From Gemella haemolysans (GTDB lineage Bacteria > Bacillota > Bacilli > Staphylococcales > Gemellaceae), in assembly GCF_901873445.1 (NCBI RefSeq), contig NZ_CABFLN010000016.1, forward strand, positions 134,105-198,104: a DNA stretch of 64,000 nucleotides, written 5' to 3'. The notes under the pieces were generated by a model. That model searched no databases, was not told the origin of the DNA, and saw only the letters and a list, made by a program, of their open reading frames with translations. The translations under genes were made by a program, and so were the position numbers. This document shows, piece after piece, positions 10,862 through 19,614 of the stretch (the first letter of the stretch is position 1; each line of letters begins with the position of its first letter).

Positions 10862-10906
10862 AAAAGAGCACCATAACCACAAATAATTATGATTAAGCAC
10901 TCTTTC
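10862..10906 (-). terminator. Probable terminator after the nitroreductase gene
   Basis: A long imperfect hairpin (AGAGTGCTTAATCATAA with its G-U-rich partner ending GTGCTCT) is followed on the minus strand by TTTTTTG. It lies between the nitroreductase stop and the HAD gene. Confidence 0.55.
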
Positions 10907-10972
10907 TGTATATTTTTATTTATCTAAGTTTAACTCTAGCATACCAAAATTAGTTGCATCACTTGAAAACTA

Positions 10973-11623
10973 TTATTCAAATCTCACAAGATTCTCTGCC
11001 TTCATTCTTACAGTTGGTCTCGCATCTTTTTCCTTTTTACCTAGGGCTATAAGCATCACAGGAATTAAGTTCTCTTCTAATTCAAATAATTCAGCTACCT
11101 TTTCTCTAACAAATCCGCCAATAATATTAGTGTCATATCCTTTAGCATATGCAATATTTGCAAATTGCATAGTCCACAATCCACAATCAAAATATACACC
11201 TTCTCTATTTTTATCAATCGGCAAGTTTTCTAATTGAGGTCCCATTCCTTTTTCGAAACCATCTTTTACCTCTTCAGTCATATAACCTTTTTCGACAGCT
11301 TCTCCGTAAATTTCATCAAATTTCCCGTAGTGATTCAAGTCTCCTAAGACTATAATCATAGCGGCTGAGGTATCATTTTGAATTTTATTATAATTAGCAC
11401 TTCCTAATTTTTCTTTACCTTCTGGTGTATCTACAACAATATATCTCCAAGGTTGTAAATTACACGATGAGGGAGCGATATTAGCTTCATTTAACATTTC
11501 TATTATTTCTTCACGTTTAATTTTAACATTCGGATCAAAATACTTAACCGATTTTCTTCCTTTAATTACATCAAAAAACTCTGGCCTTTTCTTACCTAAT
11601 AGAGTACCAAAAAATTTCCTCAC
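10973..11623 (-). CDS. Nitroreductase-family flavoprotein
   Basis: The 216-aa protein shows the FMN-binding nitroreductase pattern: RKSVKYFDP at the N-terminus, EANIAPSSCNLQPWRYIVVD, and a late GGFVREKVAELFEL / VPVMLIALGK segment. Such enzymes use NAD(P)H to reduce quinones or nitro compounds. It starts with GTG, preceded by AAGGAGG. It stands alone with terminators around it. Physiological substrate unknown. Confidence 0.88.
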   Translation of the reverse strand: MRKFFGTLLGKKRPEFFDVIKGRKSVKYFDPNVKIKREEIIEMLNEANIAPSSCNLQPWRYIVVDTPEGKEKLGSANYNKIQNDTSAAMIIVLGDLNHYGKFDEIYGEAVEKGYMTEEVKDGFEKGMGPQLENLPIDKNREGVYFDCGLWTMQFANIAYAKGYDTNIIGGFVREKVAELFELEENLIPVMLIALGKKEKDARPTVRMKAENLVRFE

Positions 11624-11750
11624 TAGATTTCCTCCTTCTTCAAGTAATCAACTCAATAATTTTACTATACTTGAGAATTATTATCAAACAAAAGGCTCAA
11701 ACAGAAATAATTTATAAAAATGTCAACTATCTCTTAGTCCATATAGTCTT

Positions 11751-12932
11751 TTACTCCCACTTCAAGTTTACATGTTCCATTATTTCTTTGTATGAAACAT
11801 CTACTTTTTCCTTCATTTTATCATCAAGCTGATCTCTAAGTTTTCCACCATTAATAAAATCTTCTAACACCATAATTTTATAGTCGTATAATGGAATTCC
11901 ATTTATATTTCTACCGTTAAGTTTTGAATAAACTAGTGTTGGATGAGCTTTTACAGTTTTAACAGTTGTTTTATCGTTTGCTTTTTCGAATGTAACATCC
12001 ATCAATAAACCTCTCTCAGGCCACTTGTTTTCCATTCTTTCCATACGTTGGTTTGAAACGAAGTTCCCCATAGAGTATATTATAAATTTCTTATCTCCAT
12101 CTTTTTCTACAGTCTCAGCAGGCTCTATAACATGAGGATGCCCTCCGAATACTACATCAGCACCCCATTCTATCATCTTGTGATAAAGAGCTTTTTGTTC
12201 TTCTGTAGGCTCTAACTTATACTCGACACCCATCTGAGGCATCACTACTGTAACATCTGCTTCTTTCTCAGCTCTTTGTATTTCTTCTTTCATCTTTTCC
12301 TCATCAAGATCCGATAAATGATTAGTTCTATCCTCTGCAGTTAAATTAGCATCCATTCCATTATAACCATAAGCATAGGCTAGAATTGCTATTTTAATTC
12401 CATTAACCTCTTTAATAAGAATCTTATCTTCCGAACGTTTTTTATCAGCATGGACTCCAACTGTATCCAAACCTCTATCTTTGAAGACTTTATCCGTATA
12501 CTTCAATCCATACAAACCTGTATCCAATATATGATTATGAGCTAAATCAACAACATCATACCCTACTTCTTTCATTGTATCTGCAATTTGAACAGGAGCA
12601 TTAAACAATGGATATCCTCCTAGTGGAGAACGATCACTAATAGTCCCTTCAAAATCTCCTATCGCTAAATCAGCACCTTCAATCCATGGCTTAACATATT
12701 CAAAAAATGGATTGAAATCATAACTTCCATCTTCTTTTTTAGCAGTATAATAAAGTGCATCATGAATAAGAATATCTCCATTAGCTACAACTCGCGCAGT
12801 TCTCACACTCGAATCGCTATCCTTTTTTAAAGTTCCCCCTTCTTTATCAGATGCTGTTAAAAAATAAATACACGAAAAAATAATACCACTAATACTCAGT
12901 ACACCTAATAAATATACTAATACTTTCCTCAA
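11751..12932 (-). CDS. CapA/PgsA-family metallophosphatase-like protein, membrane anchored
   Basis: The 393-aa protein has an N-terminal membrane segment (about residues 4-26), then a CapA-type (PF09587-like) domain: VANGDILIHDALY, GDFEGTISD, DLAHNHILD, GGHPHVIEP and YSMGNFVSNQ are the metallophosphatase-like metal motifs in order. CapA is linked to poly-gamma-glutamate capsule synthesis or attachment in Bacillus. No capB/capC lie here, so the role may be surface-polymer related rather than a true PGA capsule. It starts with TTG, 9 nt after AGGAGG. Confidence 0.85.
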   Translation of the reverse strand: MRKVLVYLLGVLSISGIIFSCIYFLTASDKEGGTLKKDSDSSVRTARVVANGDILIHDALYYTAKKEDGSYDFNPFFEYVKPWIEGADLAIGDFEGTISDRSPLGGYPLFNAPVQIADTMKEVGYDVVDLAHNHILDTGLYGLKYTDKVFKDRGLDTVGVHADKKRSEDKILIKEVNGIKIAILAYAYGYNGMDANLTAEDRTNHLSDLDEEKMKEEIQRAEKEADVTVVMPQMGVEYKLEPTEEQKALYHKMIEWGADVVFGGHPHVIEPAETVEKDGDKKFIIYSMGNFVSNQRMERMENKWPERGLLMDVTFEKANDKTTVKTVKAHPTLVYSKLNGRNINGIPLYDYKIMVLEDFINGGKLRDQLDDKMKEKVDVSYKEIMEHVNLKWE

Positions 12933-12977
12933 TATAATATCCCTCCTAATTAAATACTTTATCTATCTATAATAACA

Positions 12978-13006
12978 AGTAGTTAATAATATTTCAATTA
13001 ACTACT
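12978..13006 (-). terminator. Possible terminator after the alpha/beta hydrolase
   Basis: A perfect 10-bp inverted repeat AGTAGTTAAT/ATTAACTACT with a 9-nt loop lies between the 13095 stop and the capA-like start. The T-run after it is short in both directions, so the call is moderate. Confidence 0.45.
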
Positions 13007-13094
13007 CGTTTTATATAATTATTTTATATCGCAACAATAATGTGATCCTCTTACACATCATCAAGTTTTCCATTATAAAATATTTCATTATTCT

Positions 13095-13769
13095 CTATTT
13101 CCCTAATAATATATCCAAGATCATCTGTGGTTTAGTAACCATAAGAAGATGATCTGACTCCTCTATTTGTGTATAATTCATTCCTACTAATTTGAAATAA
13201 GAAAAAACAGAAAGTTTATTAAAAATATTCCTACTTCTTTTTAATAGTTCTAAATTATCTACCCCCGCGTATAAAGATAAATAATTATACTCTATTCGCG
13301 AGTTCGGCCTTACCATATATTCACTACCTTCTTTTTTAAGTTTTCTTAGAATTAACTCCACTAAAAACTCATCTTGCATCTCTTCTACACTAAGTGTCTT
13401 TGATAGATATTCTTCTTTACTAGTGAACTTTATCTCTGGTTCAAAATATGTTTTTAACACCGATTCAGGAGGTATAGGTTCTAAGCCCTCAATAATGATT
13501 AAATTAACACCATCAAGGTACTCACTAAAAATCTCTAAACCGTTAAGTAAAACGACCGTACCGTAAGAAGCAGCAACTATAAAACCACCTCTTCTTACTT
13601 TTGTCATTTTATTTAATAGTACCTTCTCAATTTCTTTTTTTGATATAGATTTAAAACTCTCTTCGGTAAATTCAATAAAATCAAAGGTTTGGTCTGGCAT
13701 ATTTTCTAAGACTCTCGCCCAAATACATCTATCCCAACCTAGTGGATTAATAAATAAGATATCTGTCAT
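13095..13769 (-). CDS. Predicted alpha/beta-hydrolase-fold protein next to dprA
   Basis: The 224-aa protein begins MTDILFINPLGWDRCIWARV, resembling the oxyanion-loop region of alpha/beta hydrolases. AASYGTVVLL (about residue 70) fits a degenerate nucleophile elbow, and ESDHLLMVTKP near the C-terminus fits the catalytic His segment. I chose the second ATG (13767-13769) because GAGAGG sits 9 nt upstream, whereas it directly abuts the first. It lies 27 bp after dprA in the same direction, so it is probably co-transcribed with the competence genes. Function unknown. Confidence 0.6.
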   Translation of the reverse strand: MTDILFINPLGWDRCIWARVLENMPDQTFDFIEFTEESFKSISKKEIEKVLLNKMTKVRRGGFIVAASYGTVVLLNGLEIFSEYLDGVNLIIIEGLEPIPPESVLKTYFEPEIKFTSKEEYLSKTLSVEEMQDEFLVELILRKLKKEGSEYMVRPNSRIEYNYLSLYAGVDNLELLKRSRNIFNKLSVFSYFKLVGMNYTQIEESDHLLMVTKPQMILDILLGK

Positions 13770-13795
13770 ACTAATCATCCTCTCAAATATCTACA

Positions 13796-14686
13796 CTAAA
13801 ATCCTAATTCGTCACCAAAATCCTCTAATTTATTTACAAGTATCGCCCCCTCTTTAATGTATTCATTCATTGCATAACTCATCTTATCGCCAAATTTCCC
13901 TGGTAGGCAGAATACATCAGAACCTACATCCAAGGCAAAATCCACCGTCCTTTGCGTTCCACTTCTTTTTGCCGCTTCAGTTACTAAAAGAGCACTGGAA
14001 AGACCAGCGACAATCCTATTCCTTTCTAAGAATTTATATTTCCTTATAGGTGAAGTTGGAAAATACTCAGATATAATAAGATGGTTTCGTTCTAATTCCT
14101 TATAAAGTTTATAACTTTTTTCCGGATAAATTATATTGTGCCCATGAGCTATTACACCGATGGTGTACCCCTTACTTTTTATAGCGCCCTCATGAGCAAG
14201 ACTATCGACACCAATCGCAAGACCACTAACTATAACAAAATTATTCATAGTTAAATATGGTACTATACTCTGCAAGGCATCTTTTGAATATGATGTATTG
14301 TTTCTGCTTCCTACTATAGATATCTTTCTTCTAAATAGAAGCAAATCTTTATTTCCCCTGTAAAATATAATATATGGATAATCATAAATCCTAAATAATT
14401 CTTTCGGATAATAGATATCATCGCAAAAAATATACTTTACATTATAAAACTCAAAATAACTCTCGAAATCAAACTCCATATTATTATGAAGCTTAGTATA
14501 AATTTCTTCAGCATTATCTCCAAAATATACAGCTAACTCAGGTATAGATAATTCGAGAATCTTCTCTATACTATTTAAATCCATAAAAACTTTATGTAGC
14601 TTGAGTGTTGTAATCCTCTCAATCGCTATTAACGAAAGTAATACCTTTTTTTCTTTTTCTGTAAAACTACCACTATACTCCCCCAT
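13796..14686 (-). CDS. dprA: DNA processing protein DprA (Smf)
   Basis: The 296-aa protein has the DprA Rossmann domain from about residue 110 to 280: ISIVGSRNNTSYS, VSGLAIGVDSLAHEGAI, GVIAHGHNIIYP, ISEYFPTSPIRKYKFLERNRIVAGLS, and EAAKRSGTQRTVDFAL. DprA binds incoming single-stranded DNA and loads RecA during natural transformation. It lies directly downstream of coiA (12-bp gap), making a competence unit. The C-terminal winged-helix domain of some homologues is absent. Confidence 0.95.
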   Translation of the reverse strand: MGEYSGSFTEKEKKVLLSLIAIERITTLKLHKVFMDLNSIEKILELSIPELAVYFGDNAEEIYTKLHNNMEFDFESYFEFYNVKYIFCDDIYYPKELFRIYDYPYIIFYRGNKDLLLFRRKISIVGSRNNTSYSKDALQSIVPYLTMNNFVIVSGLAIGVDSLAHEGAIKSKGYTIGVIAHGHNIIYPEKSYKLYKELERNHLIISEYFPTSPIRKYKFLERNRIVAGLSSALLVTEAAKRSGTQRTVDFALDVGSDVFCLPGKFGDKMSYAMNEYIKEGAILVNKLEDFGDELGF

Positions 14687-14698
14687 AGTTTCATCCTC

Positions 14699-15745
14699 TT
14701 ACTTTTCATTCTCAACCAATAAAGCATAGTATGCTTTAAATACTTTTAAGAAAATCTCCCCTTGTTGAACATTGTTAATATAAATACTATCTTTAAACTC
14801 TATAATATTACTCATTATTCTTATAAGTTCTGAGTAACTTTTACCCTCTTTATAAAATCTATACATCAACCCTTGCCAATAAACAAGTGGAGTTCTAATA
14901 AGAACTTGCTCCAACATATTCACACCAATGATTTCAGGTATATTATTTAACTCTATATGTTGGTTATAAAACATACTCAATACTTTATTTTTCACAGTTT
15001 TATCATATTTAATTTGCTCGTAGACATAGTTTTCAACATCTTCCGGATATAACTTAGACGTTAAATCTTTATCCAGTAGTTTCAAATCAAGTGGTACATC
15101 AAACTCATCAATACTCAAACTAGTTTTTATACAAACAGCATTTCGTTTTTTCAAATTATGAGCCCAAATTTGATAAAATTCAAATTTTTTATTTATATTA
15201 TCCCAACCATAAAAGAATACTTTCCCTTGATAATAATTTAAAAAATTATCCACAAATGGCGCATACCTAATATAACTTATACCATCATAACTCTTCAATT
15301 CTTTTACAAATTTGTTTGTATCGATTAGCCAGATTAATTTCAATCCAGCTTTCATATATCCTCTTGTTCTCGCTTTAATAAGATCAAATGGAATAACCGA
15401 TCTTTGATACTCAAAAGCGATACTATTATCTTTAATAAATACATCAGCTATCTGAATATCATTCTCCCCAGTTTTAAAAATATGTTCGACTTCCACATTA
15501 CGATATTTTTTTCTAAAATGCTCATAAAGATCCTTCTTCGCTTCAAGGTGCTCACTACTCTCTTTCTTATAAGTTTCAAACTCACATGAACAATTCTTAG
15601 CATGAGCAAAATGCGATTGAATTTTCACTCCTTTTTTGAAAATTACTCTCCCCCCACATATCGGACAGTGATATTCCTTATTTTTTTCCACCTCACTATC
15701 CAAAGCATTAAAAACTTCATCCTTACTATCGTATGCCACGTACAT
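14699..15745 (-). CDS. coiA: Competence protein CoiA-like
   Basis: The 348-aa protein has the CoiA layout: an N-terminal zinc-ribbon-like segment (YHCPICGGRVIFKKG, SHFAHAKNC) followed by a nuclease-like core (IADVFIKDNSIAFEYQRS, with a plausible PD-(D/E)xK-type D and ExQ). CoiA is needed for recombination of imported DNA in streptococci. It is followed by dprA. I found no obvious ComX cin-box (TACGAATA) just upstream. Confidence 0.88.
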   Translation of the reverse strand: MYVAYDSKDEVFNALDSEVEKNKEYHCPICGGRVIFKKGVKIQSHFAHAKNCSCEFETYKKESSEHLEAKKDLYEHFRKKYRNVEVEHIFKTGENDIQIADVFIKDNSIAFEYQRSVIPFDLIKARTRGYMKAGLKLIWLIDTNKFVKELKSYDGISYIRYAPFVDNFLNYYQGKVFFYGWDNINKKFEFYQIWAHNLKKRNAVCIKTSLSIDEFDVPLDLKLLDKDLTSKLYPEDVENYVYEQIKYDKTVKNKVLSMFYNQHIELNNIPEIIGVNMLEQVLIRTPLVYWQGLMYRFYKEGKSYSELIRIMSNIIEFKDSIYINNVQQGEIFLKVFKAYYALLVENEK

Positions 15746-15815
15746 AATGTTTCTCCTCTTTTTTCTGTACTACACTTACAAACTACATCTAACGGCGTCT
15801 TATTCAATTGTCATT

Positions 15816-16097
15816 TTACTTTAATACCCTATACCTTCTATAGGTTGCATCACCTTCTTCTATTTCAACAAACTTATCTAGATTAACCCAGCTTATTTCA
15901 TCTTTATGGTTATCACTATCTACTAGATATACCCTATCATCTTTTTTACACAAATAGTAATTTGTCTGACGAATACTAGCCTCTCTCATAAAATATGTAT
16001 TTTTATCCTGTATAGAAAAATCTAGACAACTTGTTGTCCATGGTTTTTTAACATATTTTTTTACTTCGACAACTTGGTCATATTTTTCAATGTTCAT
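15816..16097 (-). CDS. Small hypothetical protein (93 aa)
   Basis: The predicted 93-aa protein (MNIEKYDQVVEVKKYVKKPW...) is rich in Lys, Asp and Tyr, with no membrane segment or motif I recognise. GAAGGAGGATAGAGT before the ATG is a strong ribosome binding site, which supports a real gene. It lies between rlmA and coiA in the same direction with small gaps, so it may belong to their transcript. Confidence 0.6.
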   Translation of the reverse strand: MNIEKYDQVVEVKKYVKKPWTTSCLDFSIQDKNTYFMREASIRQTNYYLCKKDDRVYLVDSDNHKDEISWVNLDKFVEIEEGDATYRRYRVLK

Positions 16098-16151
16098 ACT
16101 CTATCCTCCTTCATAATTTCCTTTTAATGTACTCCGTGCTTTCTATGTATA

Positions 16152-16967
16152 CTACTTCTTACAAACTAAAAGTTCTAAATCTATCGTAATTTCTTTTAAT
16201 TGATTAATATCAGAATCTGTAATTTCTTCAGAAAATGTTAAAGGTGTCATCTTAAGAAAACTCTCAGCTTGCTCCTTAGTCAATCGGAATGTATCATTTA
16301 CAGTTAACTTTTCTACGATGGTGCAATTTCCCTCAATCAATTTCACAGTATCTCTATTCGTGTATTCCTTCCCACCAATTAACTCTCTAATCTCCCTTAA
16401 GTAATTTGTATTAGGAATAACTTTTATCAAATATCCATCATCACCTAACACTCTGAAAAACTCTTCATAATTAGCAGGGGTTAGTATGTTAAGAATACAC
16501 GAAACACTTCCGTCTTTAAACGGAAGACTAGCTAAGTTAGCCACCATATAAGGATTCAATTTATCTTCTTTAACAGCTAATTCAATCGCATCTTTACTAT
16601 TATCCAAACCATAGAAATATTTCCCAGGAAATACTGTTTTTAACTTCTTAATATAATATCCTTCCCCACAACCAATATCCAATACAACATCTTTAGCATA
16701 CTTTTCAATTAAATTTTGAATATTCTTTAATACATTTTCATAAAAACTATTACTAAAAACTTCACTACGAGCTTTAAATAAATCTTCACTGTATTTCGTG
16801 GGTTTATAATTGTTTATCAGATGAATATAGCCTTTTTTTGAAAAATCATAACGATGATTTCCATTGCAAACAAGACTGATACCCTCTATGTGAGATTCTG
16901 ATAAACACTTTGGACAAAGGTATATTTCCTCTTGATTAAACTTTTTTATTACATTTTCTATTTTCAT
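16152..16967 (-). CDS. rlmA: 23S rRNA (guanine-N1)-methyltransferase, RlmA family
   Basis: The 271-aa protein has the N-terminal zinc site (CPKC at about 18-21, then VCNGNHRYDFSKKGYIHL), the SAM-binding motif DVVLDIGCGEGYYIKKL, and the RlmA pattern MVANLASLPFKDGS with LTPANYEEFFRVL. RlmA enzymes methylate G745 or G748 in 23S rRNA. Gram-positives usually carry the G748 (RlmA-II) type, whose product is linked to macrolide/telithromycin response. Full length. Confidence 0.9.
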   Translation of the reverse strand: MKIENVIKKFNQEEIYLCPKCLSESHIEGISLVCNGNHRYDFSKKGYIHLINNYKPTKYSEDLFKARSEVFSNSFYENVLKNIQNLIEKYAKDVVLDIGCGEGYYIKKLKTVFPGKYFYGLDNSKDAIELAVKEDKLNPYMVANLASLPFKDGSVSCILNILTPANYEEFFRVLGDDGYLIKVIPNTNYLREIRELIGGKEYTNRDTVKLIEGNCTIVEKLTVNDTFRLTKEQAESFLKMTPLTFSEEITDSDINQLKEITIDLELLVCKK

Positions 16968-17128
16968 TGAAACTCCTCTATACTTTCTAAGTTAATTGTA
17001 TCAAATTTTATTTAAGAATGGTAGCAAAAAACAGTTGAAAAATCAGAAATTTTCGCCTTTTTTAGATTTCTTCTTAAGTTTATTTTTAATAAGTAACTAT
17101 TTATTTTATTACTATATATTAAAACAAA

Positions 17129-17167
17129 AATGACGACACAATTCTTTGAAATGTTTTTATCGTCATT
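17129..17167 (-). terminator. Terminator after tadA
   Basis: AATGACGA pairs with TCGTCATT, and the minus strand continues TTTGTTTT. The loop is long (23 nt). It lies about 80 bp after the tadA stop. Confidence 0.55.
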
Positions 17168-17244
17168 ATGTTTATATATTATTATCTTTAATTATTTTAT
17201 ATTTATAATTTGAAAAATTTTAAATTTATAAATATATTAAATAT

Positions 17245-17709
17245 TTATTTCTTTTTTCGCTCTCTTAACTCTTTGAAAAAGTTCTTCATTAGCATAGAAC
17301 ATTCTTCTTCAAGAACCCCAGAGATAACCTTAGCCTGATGATTAAATTTATTCTCTCCTACTAAATCAATGCAACTACCACAGCAACCATATTTAGGATC
17401 ACTCGCTCCATAAATAACATTTTCAACTCTAGCTTGAACAATTGCTCCACTACACATAACACAAGGCTCTACAGTAGTATATAAATAACTATTGTCAAGT
17501 CTCCAAAAACCCTGTTTTTCACAACCTTTTTTAATAACTAACATTTCTGCATGATTCAATGCCTGTTGATTTTCTTCACGAGTATTATGAGCCTTCGCAA
17601 CAACCTTACCATCAATAACCAGCACAGCTCCAATAGGTACTTCACCTTTAGCGTAAGCTCTCCGCGCTTCTTCTAGCGCCATCTCCATATAATAAGAATG
17701 ATTTTTCAC
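17245..17709 (-). CDS. tadA: tRNA-specific adenosine deaminase
   Basis: The 154-aa protein has the cytidine-deaminase zinc motifs HAEMLVI and EPCVMCSGAIVQARV and the TadA tail RFNHQAxVxxGVLEEEC. It converts A34 to inosine in tRNA-Arg(ACG). I chose the GTG at 17707-17709 because AAGGA lies 9 nt upstream. A TTG 11 codons further up would sit at the likely transcription start and lacks a site. It is transcribed alone from its own promoter. Confidence 0.93.
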   Translation of the reverse strand: MKNHSYYMEMALEEARRAYAKGEVPIGAVLVIDGKVVAKAHNTREENQQALNHAEMLVIKKGCEKQGFWRLDNSYLYTTVEPCVMCSGAIVQARVENVIYGASDPKYGCCGSCIDLVGENKFNHQAKVISGVLEEECSMLMKNFFKELRERKKK

Positions 17710-17745
17710 ACCACTACATCCTTCCGCAAATATTTTTTTCAATTA

Positions 17746-17754
17746 ATTATATCA
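17746..17754 (-). promoter_or_regulatory. Extended -10 promoter of tadA
   Basis: TGATATAAT on the minus strand is an extended -10 (TGN TATAAT). The spot 17 bp upstream has no good -35, as is common with extended -10 promoters. Start of transcription would fall near 17739. The adjacent repeat element ends about 30 bp further upstream. Confidence 0.55.
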
Positions 17755-17785
17755 CACTTCAAAATCATTAGGGGAGAAAGTTGTA

Positions 17786-17959
17786 GGGAGTGACTCAAAA
17801 ATCGTGATTTCAAAGAAATCGATTTTGTTGAGTTACCCCCGCACAGGTTATTAGATATCTAAAAAGCTTTTATAAAACGAATTTAGATATCAATAAACCA
17901 CTGCGTCTATGAGTTTCCATACAAACCTTGTTAAAATTTAGGGCTTTTGGGACAGCCCC
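17786..17959. repeat. MITE-like dispersed repeat, copy 1 (174 bp)
   Basis: This intergenic copy begins GGGAGTGACTCAAAAATC and ends, read on the other strand, GGGGCTGTCCCAAAAG. The two ends are imperfect terminal inverted repeats. Inside are two stem-loops: GTGACTCAAAAATC..GATTTTGTTGAGTTAC at one end and TTATTAGATATCTAAA..TTTAGATATCAATAA in the middle. It lies between the ydcF-like gene and tadA. Nearly identical sequence occurs at 35070-35244 and 54018-54147. Confidence 0.9.
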
Positions 17960-17963
17960 GATA

Positions 17964-18008
17964 GAAAAAAACTTAACAAAATTAATTTCAAAAATAATTT
18001 TGTTAAGT
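17964..18008 (-). terminator. Terminator after the YdcF-family gene
   Basis: A perfect 14-bp stem ACTTAACAAAATTA/TAATTTTGTTAAGT with a 10-nt loop is followed on the minus strand by TTTTTTTC. It is a strong intrinsic terminator 16 bp past the 18024 stop. Confidence 0.85.
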
Positions 18009-18023
18009 CGATTCTCTTAAACT

Positions 18024-19058
18024 CTAGCTATTATTAGCCCAATAAAATACTTCCACTAGGACAGCTGCTATAAACAAGGATGTCAGCACACCTAGAACTA
18101 TAGCGTGTATTCTTCTTTTGAAATATAGATATCCAATAAATTCTCTAATGAAAGCATTAAGACTGAAATAGAACTTAGTCGGTGCTCCATATCCAATACA
18201 CCTAAAACCTAAAGTTCTTGCTTGAACCAATGCACGATAAACGTGATAATAATTCGTCACCACTGCGAAACTTTTATCAGCTGGAATAAATTTCTTCGAA
18301 AAAATAATATTTTCTTCGGTAGAAGTTGATTTATCTTCTAGAATTATATCATTCTCATTAATCCCCTGCTCAAGAGCATAATTTTTCATCGCAAATGCTT
18401 CAGATACTACTTCATCAGGACCTTGACCACCTGACATGATTAGCTTACTCCCAGGATTAGCTTTATAAACTTTTATCCCTTTTCTAATTCTGCTAGCTAA
18501 AAGAGGTGTTACCCTTTCACCAATCAATCCTGCACCTAAGACCACTACATAGTCAATCTTTCTCGGTAAGATATTAATAAAATTTAAAACACTAGATACT
18601 AAATAAGACATCGCTATACATAAAAAATATAAAACTACTAAACTGGTATAAACATAAAGTGTATTTAACAGAATATTGTCACGTGTGTAGGTAGCAACAC
18701 GTGGCCAATATGTAAAATAACCTACCAGAAAGAAAAATACAGCTAGACTCAGTAGGTTGCCTACTCTTAATCCTTCTCTTCTAATAAGCATAAACGAATT
18801 GTATAAAAACATAATGACTACCACCATTGGAAGCAAAGTGAATATTACCACCGCTATAACAAGTAATACTACACCTAAATTATAAACAAACTTATTATCT
18901 GTTGCATTATTAGTAATAAGAGTCATTATATAAAAAATAAAACTTAAACCTGTCGCTATAAAAAATATTCCTAAAAATAGATTTCTTCTATCCAAGTATA
19001 AAACTAATAAGAACAGCAACAGAAATACCACAAAAACTATAAAAGAACCTATTACCAT
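18024..19058 (-). CDS. YdcF/DUF218-family membrane protein
   Basis: The 344-aa protein has about five N-terminal membrane helices (residues 1-165), then a DUF218 domain (DYVVVLGAGLIGERVTPLLASR, SKLIMSGGQGPDEVVSEA, LEDKSTSTEENI, VTNYYHVYRA), and a final membrane helix. DUF218 proteins such as SanA/ElyC are linked to envelope integrity. The biochemical activity is not established. AAGGAGG precedes the ATG. Confidence 0.85.
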   Translation of the reverse strand: MVIGSFIVFVVFLLLFLLVLYLDRRNLFLGIFFIATGLSFIFYIMTLITNNATDNKFVYNLGVVLLVIAVVIFTLLPMVVVIMFLYNSFMLIRREGLRVGNLLSLAVFFFLVGYFTYWPRVATYTRDNILLNTLYVYTSLVVLYFLCIAMSYLVSSVLNFINILPRKIDYVVVLGAGLIGERVTPLLASRIRKGIKVYKANPGSKLIMSGGQGPDEVVSEAFAMKNYALEQGINENDIILEDKSTSTEENIIFSKKFIPADKSFAVVTNYYHVYRALVQARTLGFRCIGYGAPTKFYFSLNAFIREFIGYLYFKRRIHAIVLGVLTSLFIAAVLVEVFYWANNS

Positions 19059-19614
19059 AAAAACCTCCTTCTTACATATGTATATTATAGATTATATTGC
19101 AAAATTAGTATAAGTGTCAATCGTGTCTAAGCATCAACAGTAATCTCCTGTAGACTTATTTCTAATCAACTCACAATAAACATAAAAATAAGGAATATTA
19201 AATTAAAAAGCTACACTTTCTCGCAACCTTACCATTATAACACAATAGAAAATTGTATAATCGAATTAGACATTAAAAAACATAGTAAAAATCTGTTATA
19301 CTAAATTTATCACAAAATACTAAGAAGATTTTTACTATGCCTAAACCTAATTCCATAAAGAAATAGAAACACCTAGTGCTCATAATCCGAAAAATCCCAA
19401 TCAATATGATTAGAAAAGCTAAGAGATACAAGAAGCAAAAAACATATACTACAGCTAAAACGCTATGAACAGACCTAAAACAATACTCAACAAGAGTAGA
19501 AGAAGTACGCCTAATGTAAATATCAGTATAGAAATGTGCAATAATTCGAAATTAACATGTTTTTTTAAATCAACAAGAAATTATCAAGAATTCAAATGAA
19601 ACTCTGTAAAACCT
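19059..19614. other. 556-bp region without an intact gene
   Basis: No intact ORF with a ribosome binding site is visible. A perfect 14-bp inverted repeat CATAGTAAAAATCT/AGATTTTTACTATG (19281-19294 and 19326-19339) flanks a TATACTAAAT-like -10. A plus-strand ATG at 19337 opens a frame (MPKPNSIKK) that meets a stop within about 30 bp. Several later short frames are also broken, as in a decayed gene or insertion-sequence remnant. I could not assign it. Confidence 0.5.

Noticed and set aside
15746..15815. ComX-type cin-box before coiA
   Set aside because: No TACGAATA-like sequence was found in the short gap.
17000..17244. SRP RNA (4.5S/scr) gene next to tadA, as in Bacillus
   Set aside because: The region is AT-rich with no GC-rich long hairpin or GGAA/GNAR motif of SRP RNA; only a terminator is present.
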